Source of the DNA: Bog-473 sp963725895
Lineage (GTDB): Bacteria > Actinomycetota > Acidimicrobiia > Acidimicrobiales > RAAP-2
Direction: 5' to 3'
Assembly (NCBI GenBank): GCA_963725895.1
Contig: CAVSAJ010000001.1
Coordinates: 2,232,001-2,296,000, forward strand
DNA: 64,000 bases
Under the pieces are notes generated by a model. That model made no database searches, had not been told where the DNA came from, and worked only from the letters and a program-made list of their open reading frames with translations. Below, in pieces: positions 44,554-52,423 of the stretch (positions are counted from its first letter, which is position 1; each line of letters begins with the position of its first letter). Made by a program: the position numbers and the translations under genes.

Positions 44554-47441
44554 ACCGACTCCAGTCGCACGTCGGTGACCACCTGGCGGCTGTCGATCAG
44601 CGTGGCCGCCGCGTTGCCGGTCGCGCTCTCGCCTCCCGGCACGTTGAAGTCGATGGCGATCACGCCGCGGGGCACTCCGTCATCGGCGTGGGCGTCGAGG
44701 ACGAGCTCGCCGCGGGCCGAGCGTACCTTCACGCGGTCGCCGGTCGATGCGCCGAGCCGGTCGAGGTCGTAGGGATTGGCCCGCGCCACGAGCGCCGGCA
44801 CCAGCGGGGTGAGTGACGGCGACCCGGTCATCGAGCTGCCCGCGTCGTAGAGGCGGCGGCCGGCCACCAGGCGCAGCGTGTAGTTGTCGGGTTTGGGGAT
44901 GTGGAGCGGCTCGACCCCGCCGGAACCGGGCCCGGACAACAGGGGCGGCGGGCTGCCCAGCATGGCCGCGTGCGCGAGGACGGGACTCGTCCCGCCCGTG
45001 CCCACCCGCGGCGGCGCGCCTTGTCGCTCCACCGACTCGACGCCGGGCAGGGACATGGGGTCGATCGGCTGCACGTCGGGATGGTGGTCCCGGGGACCGA
45101 TCGGCACGACGATGCCGTCGTGTGCCGCATCGGAGTGGAGCACCTCCTGGGTCAGCCCGGCGTACGCCGGTGCAGTGCCCTCGAGCTCGTCGGCCAGGTC
45201 GTTGAAGTTCGTGACCCCGAGGTCGGCGCCGAGCGCCTCGGCCAGCTCGGCCGCGATCATCCAGTCGGGCCAGGCGAAGCCCGGTGCGGTGAGCTTCTGG
45301 CCCAGGCGGGTCACCCGTCCCTCGATGTTCGTCGACGTCCCGGCCCGCTCGTGCGTCACCGCGCACGGCAGCACCACGTCGGCGTGGGCGTCCACAGACT
45401 CGGAGGGATGCCCGGTCACCGCCACGACGAAGTGCCCGGCGGCGAGCGCCTTGGCTGCCAGCGTGTGGTCCGGGAAATCGCTCAGTGGGTCCGCACCGAG
45501 GAGCACGAGGGCGCGCACCGCGGCACCGTCGGCACCGTCGCCCTCACCGGCCATCGAGGCGAGGATCGACGCCGTGTCGAGTCCCGGTTTGGCCGGCACC
45601 GAGCCCCACGCCGCGGTGAAGCGCTCCCGGCCGGATTCGAGGCTGACCCGGCCCGGCAGGATGCCCGGCGCCAGTCCCATGTCCAGTGCGCCGAAGACGT
45701 TGCCGCGTCGCAGGGCCGGGAGGAACGTCGCCTCGGGCAGCGCCGTGGCCAGGATCCGCAATGCGTCCGCCGCAATCTCGCCCGACTCCGCGTAGGAGGG
45801 CCGGCCCGCCACCACGACGACGCCGTGGCCACCGGGGTGCTGAGCCAGCAGGCGGCGCGCCTCGGAGAGCGCACCCGCGGCCAGCGCGGAGCCCTCGTGG
45901 TGCGACCCCAGCCCGCCCGCCCCGCTCGCTCCGTCGTCGCCCGTGAGTGCACGAGCCATGGCCGGCGCGTCACCGGGTCGGATGCGCAGCGACGCCGCCG
46001 CGAACTCGCTCAGCGCCGTGGGCGCGGGCGAGACCTCGATGAGCGCGGTGGTGCCGAAGACGACCGACTCGCGCAGGCGAAGGAACAGGATCGGCAGTTC
46101 CTCGCGCAGGTCGCCGGCGAGCGTCACGATGACCGGCGCGCTGCAGGCTCCGTCAATGGTTGCCCGCGGCAGGCCCAGCACGACGTCGGCCGGGAGCCCG
46201 TCGCCGAGCTGCGCGTCCACCGAGTCGGTGCCGATGACGCCCTTGGCGAGCTTGGCCCACGCATAGGCAGATTCGTTGGTGAGGCGCGCACCGCCGATGA
46301 CGGCCACCGATCCTGCGCCCCCTGCGTCGGTGGCGGCACGGATGCCCGCCGCCGCCGCCGCGAGCGCCTCACCCCAGCTGACCGGGACCAGCTCGCCCTC
46401 CTTGCGCACACGCGGCTCGACGAGGCGCCCGTGCTCGAAGCGGCCCGTCTCGTGGGCCTCACCCAGGAACTGGCCCCGGCTGACCCCGAGGCTCACCACC
46501 TGCGACGCGGTCGCCGGGGCGACGTCGACCGCCTCGTCGGCGAGCTCGTCTGGCAGCGGGCCGGCGTCGACCTCGTCGCCGTTGACCGCCTCGTAGACGA
46601 AGCGGCCCTTGTCGCACAGCCAGCCGTGGTTGACCGGGTCGGAGTCGATGCCGAGCAGCCGCGTCAGTCGGTTCTGCGAGGACTGCACGGCCACCCGGCA
46701 CCCGACGGAGCAGGCCGTGCAGGTGGACTCGACCTGATCGAGGTCCCAGGGTCGCGCGGTGAAGCGGTACGGCGTCGCGGTGAGCGCGCCCACCGGGCAG
46801 ATCTGCACCGTGTTGCCGCTGAAGTAGGACTCGAAAGGCTGCGTGGGGAACGTCGAGACCTCGACGGCCTCGCCGCGGCCGGCGAAGTCGATCTGCGCCT
46901 CGCCCGCGACCTCGGCGGCGAAGCGCGTGCAGCGCGCGCATTGAATACAGCGCTCGCGGTCGAGCAGCACCAGGTCCGAGATTGCGATGGGCTTCTCGAA
47001 GTGGCGCTTCTCCTCGACAAAGCGGCTCTCCCCCGGCCCGTAGGCCAAGGTCTGGTCTTGCAGGGGGCACTCGCCGCCCTTGTCGCACACGGGGCAATCG
47101 AGGGGGTGGTTGGCCAGCAGGAATTCGAGCACGCCGTCTTGCGCCTTCTTGACGCGCTCGTTGGTGGTGTCGACGACCATGCCGTCGCTGACCTCGGCGA
47201 AGCACGCCGGCGTCAGCGTGGCACCGCGCGGGCCCTGCACGTCGACCAGGCACATCCGGCACATGCCCACCGGCGCCATGCGCGGGTGGTAGCAGAAGCG
47301 CGGGATGTAGGTCCCGGCGCGTTCGGCCGCCGCGATCAACAGCTCGCCCTTGTGCGCCGTCACCTCGCGGCCATCGAGGCTGAAGGTGAGGCTCTCGTCG
47401 GCGTGCACGTCCGTGTGCAGCTCGCGGGACGTGTCAGTCAA
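44550..47441 (-). CDS. nuoG: NADH-quinone oxidoreductase subunit G
   Basis: The large peripheral iron-sulfur subunit, 963 residues. The N-terminal 2Fe-2S site is in RFCYHPRMAPVGMCRMC; the His-cys cluster in HPLDCPVCDKGGECPLQD; N4/N5-type cysteines in RERCIQCARCTRF and STCTACSVGCRVAV. A molybdopterin-oxidoreductase-like domain follows, without evident cofactor. TTG at 47441 is chosen because a strong AAGGAAGGGGGG stretch lies 7 bases upstream and the codon overlaps the nuoF end. Intact frame. Confidence 0.95.
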   Translation of the reverse strand: MTDTSRELHTDVHADESLTFSLDGREVTAHKGELLIAAAERAGTYIPRFCYHPRMAPVGMCRMCLVDVQGPRGATLTPACFAEVSDGMVVDTTNERVKKAQDGVLEFLLANHPLDCPVCDKGGECPLQDQTLAYGPGESRFVEEKRHFEKPIAISDLVLLDRERCIQCARCTRFAAEVAGEAQIDFAGRGEAVEVSTFPTQPFESYFSGNTVQICPVGALTATPYRFTARPWDLDQVESTCTACSVGCRVAVQSSQNRLTRLLGIDSDPVNHGWLCDKGRFVYEAVNGDEVDAGPLPDELADEAVDVAPATASQVVSLGVSRGQFLGEAHETGRFEHGRLVEPRVRKEGELVPVSWGEALAAAAAGIRAATDAGGAGSVAVIGGARLTNESAYAWAKLAKGVIGTDSVDAQLGDGLPADVVLGLPRATIDGACSAPVIVTLAGDLREELPILFLRLRESVVFGTTALIEVSPAPTALSEFAAASLRIRPGDAPAMARALTGDDGASGAGGLGSHHEGSALAAGALSEARRLLAQHPGGHGVVVVAGRPSYAESGEIAADALRILATALPEATFLPALRRGNVFGALDMGLAPGILPGRVSLESGRERFTAAWGSVPAKPGLDTASILASMAGEGDGADGAAVRALVLLGADPLSDFPDHTLAAKALAAGHFVVAVTGHPSESVDAHADVVLPCAVTHERAGTSTNIEGRVTRLGQKLTAPGFAWPDWMIAAELAEALGADLGVTNFNDLADELEGTAPAYAGLTQEVLHSDAAHDGIVVPIGPRDHHPDVQPIDPMSLPGVESVERQGAPPRVGTGGTSPVLAHAAMLGSPPPLLSGPGSGGVEPLHIPKPDNYTLRLVAGRRLYDAGSSMTGSPSLTPLVPALVARANPYDLDRLGASTGDRVKVRSARGELVLDAHADDGVPRGVIAIDFNVPGGESATGNAAATLIDSRQVVTDVRLESV

Positions 47442-48738
47442 AGGGGCACCCCCCTTCCTTCACGTGCACCAGGAATTCGTCGCGGAACATGCGGATGCCC
47501 GAGGCGATGGAGGACGGGATGGACGGGCCGAGCACGCAGATGGTGGTCTGCTGGGGCGGCCAGGCCACGCCGGGCGAGATGTTGTCGCACAGGTCCATGA
47601 GGAGGTCAAGATCCTCCTCGCGGCCGTCGCCGGTCTCAATTCGGTACATGATGCGCTCGAGCCAGCCCGACCCCTCACGGCACGGCGTGCACTGGCCGCA
47701 CGACTCGCGTGCGAAGAACTTGGTGATGCGCCAGGCGGCGCGCACCATGCAGGTCGCCGAGTCCATGACCACCACCGAGCCCGAGCCGAGCATGGACCCC
47801 GCGTTCCCCACTTCGTCCTGGCCGAGCGGGAGGTCGACCTGATCGGGACCGAACCACGGGGCGGACACACCGCCGGGTATGAAGGCCTTGAGCGTGTTGG
47901 AGCCGCGGATCCCGCCACCGAGCACCGGCGCGTAGATGAGGTCACGGAAGGTGGTCTTGACCATCTCGAGCTCGAAGGTGCCCGGCTTGCGCACGTGGCC
48001 GGCCAGGGCGAAGAGCCGGGTGCCGGTGGAGCGGCCGTCGCCGAGTGCGGCGAACGCGGCCCCGCCGTTGGTGACGATCCAGGGGATGTTGGACATCGTC
48101 TCGACGTTGTTGACCACGGTGGGCTCTCCGTAGAGCCCGATGGCGGCGGGAAAGTACGGCGGCTTGATCCGCGGAAAGCCGCGCTTGCCCTCGAGCGACT
48201 CGAGCAGCGCCGTCTCCTCACCGCAGATGTAGGCGCCGGCGCCGGGGTGGACCACGACGTCGACCGAGAAACCCGAACCGAAGATGTTCGACCCGACCGC
48301 GCCGTGCGCGTACGCCTCGTTCAGCGCCTGCTGCAGGCGCTCGAGGCCGAGGGCGAACTCGCCGCGCACGTACACGAAGGCCTGGCTGACCTGCAGCGCG
48401 AAGGCCGAGATCAACACGCCCTCGAGAATCTGGTGGGGGTCGCGCTCAATGAGGAGGTGGTCCTTGAACGTGGCCGGTTCCGACTCGTCACCGTTGATCA
48501 CGAGATAGGTCACCGGGTTCTTGCGCATCATCGACCACTTGCGGCCCGCCGGGAAGCCGGCGCCGCCCCGGCCGAGCAGGCTGGCCGCGTCCACCTCGGC
48601 TGCGACCGCCTCGGGCGTCATGGTCAGCGCCTTGCGCAGCCCCTCGTAGCCGCCGGTCGCGAGGTAGCGCTCGATCGTGTAGGAGTCCTCGTAGCCGAGG
48701 CGCGACGTGATGATCTTGGGGGCGTCGGTGATCGCCAT
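47434..48738 (-). CDS. nuoF: NADH-quinone oxidoreductase subunit F
   Basis: NADH-binding flavoprotein of complex I, about 434 residues from ATG 48738. NADH/FMN motifs: LLGRGGAGFPAGRKW and YLVINGDESEPATFKD. The 4Fe-4S (N3) cysteines are in ESCGQCTPCREG, with the fourth in QTTICVLGPS. In this sequence the reading frame runs unbroken from nuoE into nuoF; the ATG is preceded by GAAGGGGAG 10 bases upstream, which suggests a separate start. Confidence 0.94.
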   Translation of the reverse strand: MAITDAPKIITSRLGYEDSYTIERYLATGGYEGLRKALTMTPEAVAAEVDAASLLGRGGAGFPAGRKWSMMRKNPVTYLVINGDESEPATFKDHLLIERDPHQILEGVLISAFALQVSQAFVYVRGEFALGLERLQQALNEAYAHGAVGSNIFGSGFSVDVVVHPGAGAYICGEETALLESLEGKRGFPRIKPPYFPAAIGLYGEPTVVNNVETMSNIPWIVTNGGAAFAALGDGRSTGTRLFALAGHVRKPGTFELEMVKTTFRDLIYAPVLGGGIRGSNTLKAFIPGGVSAPWFGPDQVDLPLGQDEVGNAGSMLGSGSVVVMDSATCMVRAAWRITKFFARESCGQCTPCREGSGWLERIMYRIETGDGREEDLDLLMDLCDNISPGVAWPPQQTTICVLGPSIPSSIASGIRMFRDEFLVHVKEGGCPFD

Positions 48739-49368
48739 CAGGACGTCGCTCCCCTTCCCGCCGCTCGCCCGCGACGCCTGGGCGTGGGCCATGGCCGCGC
48801 GCTCGGAGGCCACCTCGGCGCGGTCGGTCTCGAGCCCGACGCTGCGGCGCACCCGCACGAGCGTGCCGTGCGGAGGGATGTCCTCAGCCAGCCGGCCGGC
48901 CCGCAGGTCGTCGAGCAGCGTGTCGAAGGTCGCTGGCGACTGGGCGCCGACGTAGCGGTGGTTGACCTGCACGCAGACCGTCTGGTCGCAGTCGGCCAGG
49001 CACTCCGCCTCGTGCAGCGTGAAGACGCCGTCGGGTGTCGTCCCGCCGGCCCGCGTCCCGAGGACACCCTCGGCGTGCTCGAGAAGCTCGAGCGCGCCGC
49101 CAAGGAGGCAGGCGATGTTGGTGCACAGGGCGATGACGTAGGTGCCGACGGGCTCGGTGTGCAACATGTCGTAGAAGCTGGCGGTGCCTCGCACCTCGGC
49201 GGCAGTGACCTCGCAGAGTTCCGCGATGTCCTCCATGGCCTCGGGTTGCAACCACCCGTCCTGCTCCTGGGCCAGGTGGCACAGCGGGATCAGTGCCGAG
49301 CGCGGCTCGGGGTAGAGCGCGACGAGCTCCGTCGCCCGGGCGCGCATCTCCGCGTTGAGATGGCTCAC
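48739..49368 (-). CDS. nuoE: NADH-quinone oxidoreductase subunit E (reads through into nuoF)
   Basis: Thioredoxin-like 2Fe-2S subunit (N1a). The four cysteines are in ALCTNIACLLGG and EAECLADCDQTV. N-terminal stretch QEQDGWLQPEAMEDIAEL is typical. No stop occurs before nuoF in this frame: after about residue 165 a Ser/Gly/Ala-rich linker leads into MAITDAPKIITSRL. A one-base change in the G-run near 48750 would create a TGA overlapping the nuoF ATG, so fusion and indel are both possible. ATG at 49368 overlaps the nuoD stop (ATGA). Confidence 0.9.
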
Positions 49369-50810
49369 CGGTCGACCTCACCCATGACGGGATCGACGGA
49401 GGAAATCACGGCGACAGCGTCGGCCATCATCGCCCCGCGCAATAGCAGCGGCAGCGCTTGCAGGTTGACGAAGCTCGGCGCCCGGATGTGCATCCGGTAC
49501 GGCTTGGACGTCCCATCCGAGACCATGTAGCAGCCCAGCTCACCCCGAGGTGACTCGACCGCCACGTAGACCTCGCCCTCGGGCACGCGGAAGCCCTCGG
49601 TGAAGATCTTGAAGTGATGGATCAGCGCCTCCATGCTCTCGTCGATGCGAGCGCGGGGCGGGGGTGTGACCTTGCGGTCCTGCACGCGGTAGTCGCCGGG
49701 CGGCATCATCTCGGTGATCTGGCGGATCATCTTGATCGACTCGCGGATCTCGTTGAGGCGCACCGAGTAGCGGTCGAAGTTGTCGCCGTAGGTGCCGACG
49801 ATCACGTCGAAGTCCAGCTTGTCGTAGGCCAGGTACGGCATCGTCCGCCGCAGGTCCCACGGCACACCCGTGGAGCGCAGGATGGGGCCCGTCACCGAGA
49901 GGGCCAGCGCCTCCTCCGCCGAGATGTTGCCGACGGCCTCGGTGCGCTCCCGGAAGATGGGCTGGCCCGTCAGAAGCTCGTCGTACTCGTAGGTGCGCGC
50001 CAGGATGGTCTCGCAGATGATGTCGACGTCGTCCTCCCAGCCGTCGGGAAGGTCGGCCGCCACGCCCCCGGGACGGATGAAGTTGTGGTTCATCCGCTGT
50101 CCGGTCGTCTTCTCGAAGAATGCGAGCACCATCTCGCGCTCGCGGAAGCCGTAGACCAACATGGAGGTGGAGCCGAGGTCCCCCCCGTTCGTGGCCATCC
50201 ACACCAGGTGCGACGACACCCGGTTGAGCTCACACATGAGCATGCGGATCCACACGGCCCGCGGCGGGAGCTCGACGTCGAGCAGCGCCTCGGTGGCCAG
50301 CGAGAAGACGAGCTCGTTGTGCAGCGGCGAGAGGTAATCCATGCGCGTGGTGTTGGTGCACCCCGTCACGTAGGTCAGCTCCTCCCCGGTCTTCTCCATA
50401 CCGGTGTGCAGATAGCCGACGATCGGCTTGGTGCGCAGCACTGTCTCGCCGTCGAGCTCGAGCATGAGCCGCAACACGCCGTGGGTCGAAGGGTGCTGGG
50501 GGCCCATGTTGATGATCATCGTCTGGTCGTCGCGCCGTTCGATGTCGATGTCGTTCGGATCGGCGTAGCCACCCTCGGGCAGGCGCAACACGGCGCCCAC
50601 CTCCTGGCGCAGCTCGCCGGCGCCCGTGGTCCCCCGGGGCCGCAGCTCCTGGATGCCCTCCGAGGTCTCGGGAACGAAGTAGCGCTCCTCTTCAGCCTCG
50701 CGGTGGGCCCGCTCGGTCGGCTCCAGGCCGAGGCCGTCCGCCTCGGCCGTCTCGCGCTCGTCGCGCTCGTCGTGCTCGTCGTGCTCGTCGTGCTCGTCGT
50801 GCTCGCTCAT
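49365..50810 (-). CDS. nuoD: NADH-quinone oxidoreductase subunit D
   Basis: The 49-kDa-type subunit lining the quinone site, 481 residues. Motifs: NMGPQHPSTHGVLRLMLELDG with the quinone-site histidine, GYLHTGMEKTGE, RPGGVAADLPDGW and ESPRGELGCYMVSDG. The N-terminus is unusual: from ATG 50810 it begins with a repeated Glu-His-Asp run (encoded by a 9-base tandem repeat) and about 75 acidic residues before the conserved domain. ATG is the first usable start and lies four bases into the nuoC end. Confidence 0.95.
   Translation of the reverse strand: MSEHDEHDEHDEHDERDERETAEADGLGLEPTERAHREAEEERYFVPETSEGIQELRPRGTTGAGELRQEVGAVLRLPEGGYADPNDIDIERRDDQTMIINMGPQHPSTHGVLRLMLELDGETVLRTKPIVGYLHTGMEKTGEELTYVTGCTNTTRMDYLSPLHNELVFSLATEALLDVELPPRAVWIRMLMCELNRVSSHLVWMATNGGDLGSTSMLVYGFREREMVLAFFEKTTGQRMNHNFIRPGGVAADLPDGWEDDVDIICETILARTYEYDELLTGQPIFRERTEAVGNISAEEALALSVTGPILRSTGVPWDLRRTMPYLAYDKLDFDVIVGTYGDNFDRYSVRLNEIRESIKMIRQITEMMPPGDYRVQDRKVTPPPRARIDESMEALIHHFKIFTEGFRVPEGEVYVAVESPRGELGCYMVSDGTSKPYRMHIRAPSFVNLQALPLLLRGAMMADAVAVISSVDPVMGEVDR
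50763..50806. repeat. tandem 9-base repeat at the nuoD 5' end
   Basis: About four to five copies of a 9-base unit (plus strand CGTGCTCGT) encode Glu-His-Asp repeats at the NuoD N-terminus. Unit-wise length change would keep the frame. Confidence 0.8.
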
Positions 50811-51325
50811 CGCGGTCCCGGCGCTTCCTTGAATTGCACCGGTACCCGGCCCACGCCGTAGTCCTTGCGGAGAGGGTGCCCCTCCCAGTCCTCGGGCATC
50901 AAGATGCGCGTCATGTCGGGGTGCCCGGCGAAGATGATCCCCACCAGGTCGTACGTCTCGCGCTCCATGGCGTCCGCCCCCGGGTAGACGTCGGTGATGC
51001 TGTCGACCACCGGATCCGATTCGGGGACCTGGACCCGGACCCGCACCCGCTGGCGGAGCGAGAGCGACAAGAGGTTGACCACGACTTCGAAACGTTCGGC
51101 CGTGAGCCCCGCGGGCAACGCACGCCCGGGGTGGGTGAGGAAGTCGACGCCGCACAGGTCCGAGCAGAGCTCGAAGCCGGCCTCGCGGAACGCGCCCACC
51201 ATCTGCTTGTAGGTCTCGCGGCTGGGGAACGCGAGCTGGTCCACCGAGCGGTCCGGGAGCCGCGGGACGTCGGGCAGGACGCTCGCGGGCGTCCCTGCGG
51301 TCGAAGTCGAAGTGGTGTCGCTCAC
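50807..51325 (-). CDS. nuoC: NADH-quinone oxidoreductase subunit C
   Basis: The 30-kDa-type subunit, 172 residues. Conserved C-terminal part: RETYDLVGIIFAGHPDMTRILMPEDWEGHPLRKDY. The N-terminal half FELCSDLCGVDFLTHPG and FEVVVNLLSLSLRQRVRVR also fits. GTG at 51325 overlaps the nuoB stop (GTGA). It is somewhat shorter than many actinobacterial NuoC proteins because the N-terminal Pro/Ala tail is brief. Confidence 0.94.
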   Translation of the reverse strand: MSDTTSTSTAGTPASVLPDVPRLPDRSVDQLAFPSRETYKQMVGAFREAGFELCSDLCGVDFLTHPGRALPAGLTAERFEVVVNLLSLSLRQRVRVRVQVPESDPVVDSITDVYPGADAMERETYDLVGIIFAGHPDMTRILMPEDWEGHPLRKDYGVGRVPVQFKEAPGPR

Positions 51326-51897
51326 CGCGGCGTGGCGACCCGCACGGCGTCGGGCACGCTCGGCACCCAGCCCCCGGTCGCCTGCTCGCCGGCGGGGACC
51401 GAGCTGCCGGGACGGCGGGTGATCTCGCCGGTGCGGATCTTCTCGTGCAGGGTCAAGATGGCGTGCAGGAGCGTCTCGGGCGAGGGTGGGCAGCCCGGGG
51501 CGTACACGTCGACCGGGACGATCTGGTCCACCCCCTGCACGATGGCGTAGTTGTTGAACATCCCGCCCGTCGACGCGCACACGCCCATGGAGATGACCCA
51601 CTTGGGCTCCATCATCTGGTCATAGATCTGGCGCAGGACGGGGGCCATCTTCTGCGAGACCCGTCCGGCCACGATCATGAGATCGGCCTGACGCGGCGAT
51701 CCCCGGAAGACCTCCATGCCGAGGCGGGCGATGTCGAAGTCGGCCGCGCCGACCGAGATCATCTCGATCGCGCAACACGCCAGCCCGAAGGTGGCCGGCC
51801 ACACGCTGTTGCGACGCGCCCACTTGACCATGTCCTCGAGGCGACCGGTCAGGAAGTTGTGCTGGAGATCCTCGATGCCCACGTCAAGCCGCCTCAC
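51322..51897 (-). CDS. nuoB: NADH-quinone oxidoreductase subunit B
   Basis: Carries cluster N2, the last iron-sulfur centre before quinone. Ligands: the tandem cysteines in ATFGLACCAIEM, the Cys of SMGVCASTGGMF and that of VYAPGCPPSPETLL. 191 residues from GTG 51897; a GTG at 51882 one base after the nuoA stop is an equally good start. The C-terminal 25 residues are variable. Confidence 0.95.
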   Translation of the reverse strand: MRRLDVGIEDLQHNFLTGRLEDMVKWARRNSVWPATFGLACCAIEMISVGAADFDIARLGMEVFRGSPRQADLMIVAGRVSQKMAPVLRQIYDQMMEPKWVISMGVCASTGGMFNNYAIVQGVDQIVPVDVYAPGCPPSPETLLHAILTLHEKIRTGEITRRPGSSVPAGEQATGGWVPSVPDAVRVATPR

Positions 51898-52336
51898 CCG
51901 GGGTCGGGCGCGCCCCGCTGATGCGGGTGATGGTCGACTCCGAGGTGCGGCTCGGCAGGCCCGACTGCAATGTCTTGGGCGGGCCCCAGGTCAAGGCCCC
52001 GTTCGAGATGAGATAGACGAAGGACACGAACACCACCGCGGCGAACACGATGACCTCGACGAGACCGAACGTCGCGATCTGGTGGAAGACCACCGCCCAC
52101 GGGTAGAGGAAGACGATCTCGATGTCGAAGATGATGAAGATCATCGACACCAGGTAGAAGCGCACCGGGAAGCGCTGCGGCGGTTCCACGTTGGGCACGA
52201 TGCCGCACTCGTAGGGCGCGAGCTTGGCCGCCGTCGGCTTCTTGCGCGGCGCCAGCATGGCCGAGGACACCAGCGAGAAGACGGTGAAGGCGAAGCCGAG
52301 GAGCCCCACTATGAGGATCGGGAGGTACTGGTCCAC
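51884..52336 (-). CDS. nuoA: NADH-quinone oxidoreductase subunit A
   Basis: Three-helix membrane subunit, 150 residues, first gene of the nuo operon. The conserved loop with the quinone-site cysteine reads LAPYECGIVPNVEPPQRFPVRFYLVSMIFIIFD (positions about 43-75; Cys in YECG). GTG at 52336 is the start; GGATCACC precedes it. It is divergent from the flavoprotein gene at 52424 with 87 bases between. Confidence 0.95.
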   Translation of the reverse strand: MDQYLPILIVGLLGFAFTVFSLVSSAMLAPRKKPTAAKLAPYECGIVPNVEPPQRFPVRFYLVSMIFIIFDIEIVFLYPWAVVFHQIATFGLVEVIVFAAVVFVSFVYLISNGALTWGPPKTLQSGLPSRTSESTITRISGARPTPGEAA

Positions 52337-52411
52337 GGTGATCCGTTTCTACCATGTGACCCCTTTCGCAAGCACATCCGCGGTGCTGGTCAGAGGCCCC
52401 GTGGGCAGACC

Positions 52412-52417
52412 TACGAT
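52412..52417 (+). promoter_or_regulatory. -10 box of the flavoprotein gene (leaderless)
   Basis: TACGAT matches TAnnnT and ends 6 bases before the GTG at 52424. No Shine-Dalgarno is present, so transcription probably begins at the start codon. No clear -35 was recognised. Confidence 0.5.
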
Positions 52418-52423
52418 GCCCCT

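Noticed and set aside
44901..47600. Very long plus-strand open frame opposite nuoG (about 900 residues)
   Set aside because: It is antisense to a fully conserved nuoG, Arg/Gly-rich and without any motif. High G+C produces many such shadow frames.
50763..50806. Repeat array as a possible CRISPR or recombination site
   Set aside because: It is an in-frame coding microsatellite at the nuoD start with no spacers.
52336..52385. Promoter of the nuo operon
   Set aside because: Sequences upstream of nuoA were inspected (for example TAGAAA), but no pair with sensible spacing was found, so none is annotated.
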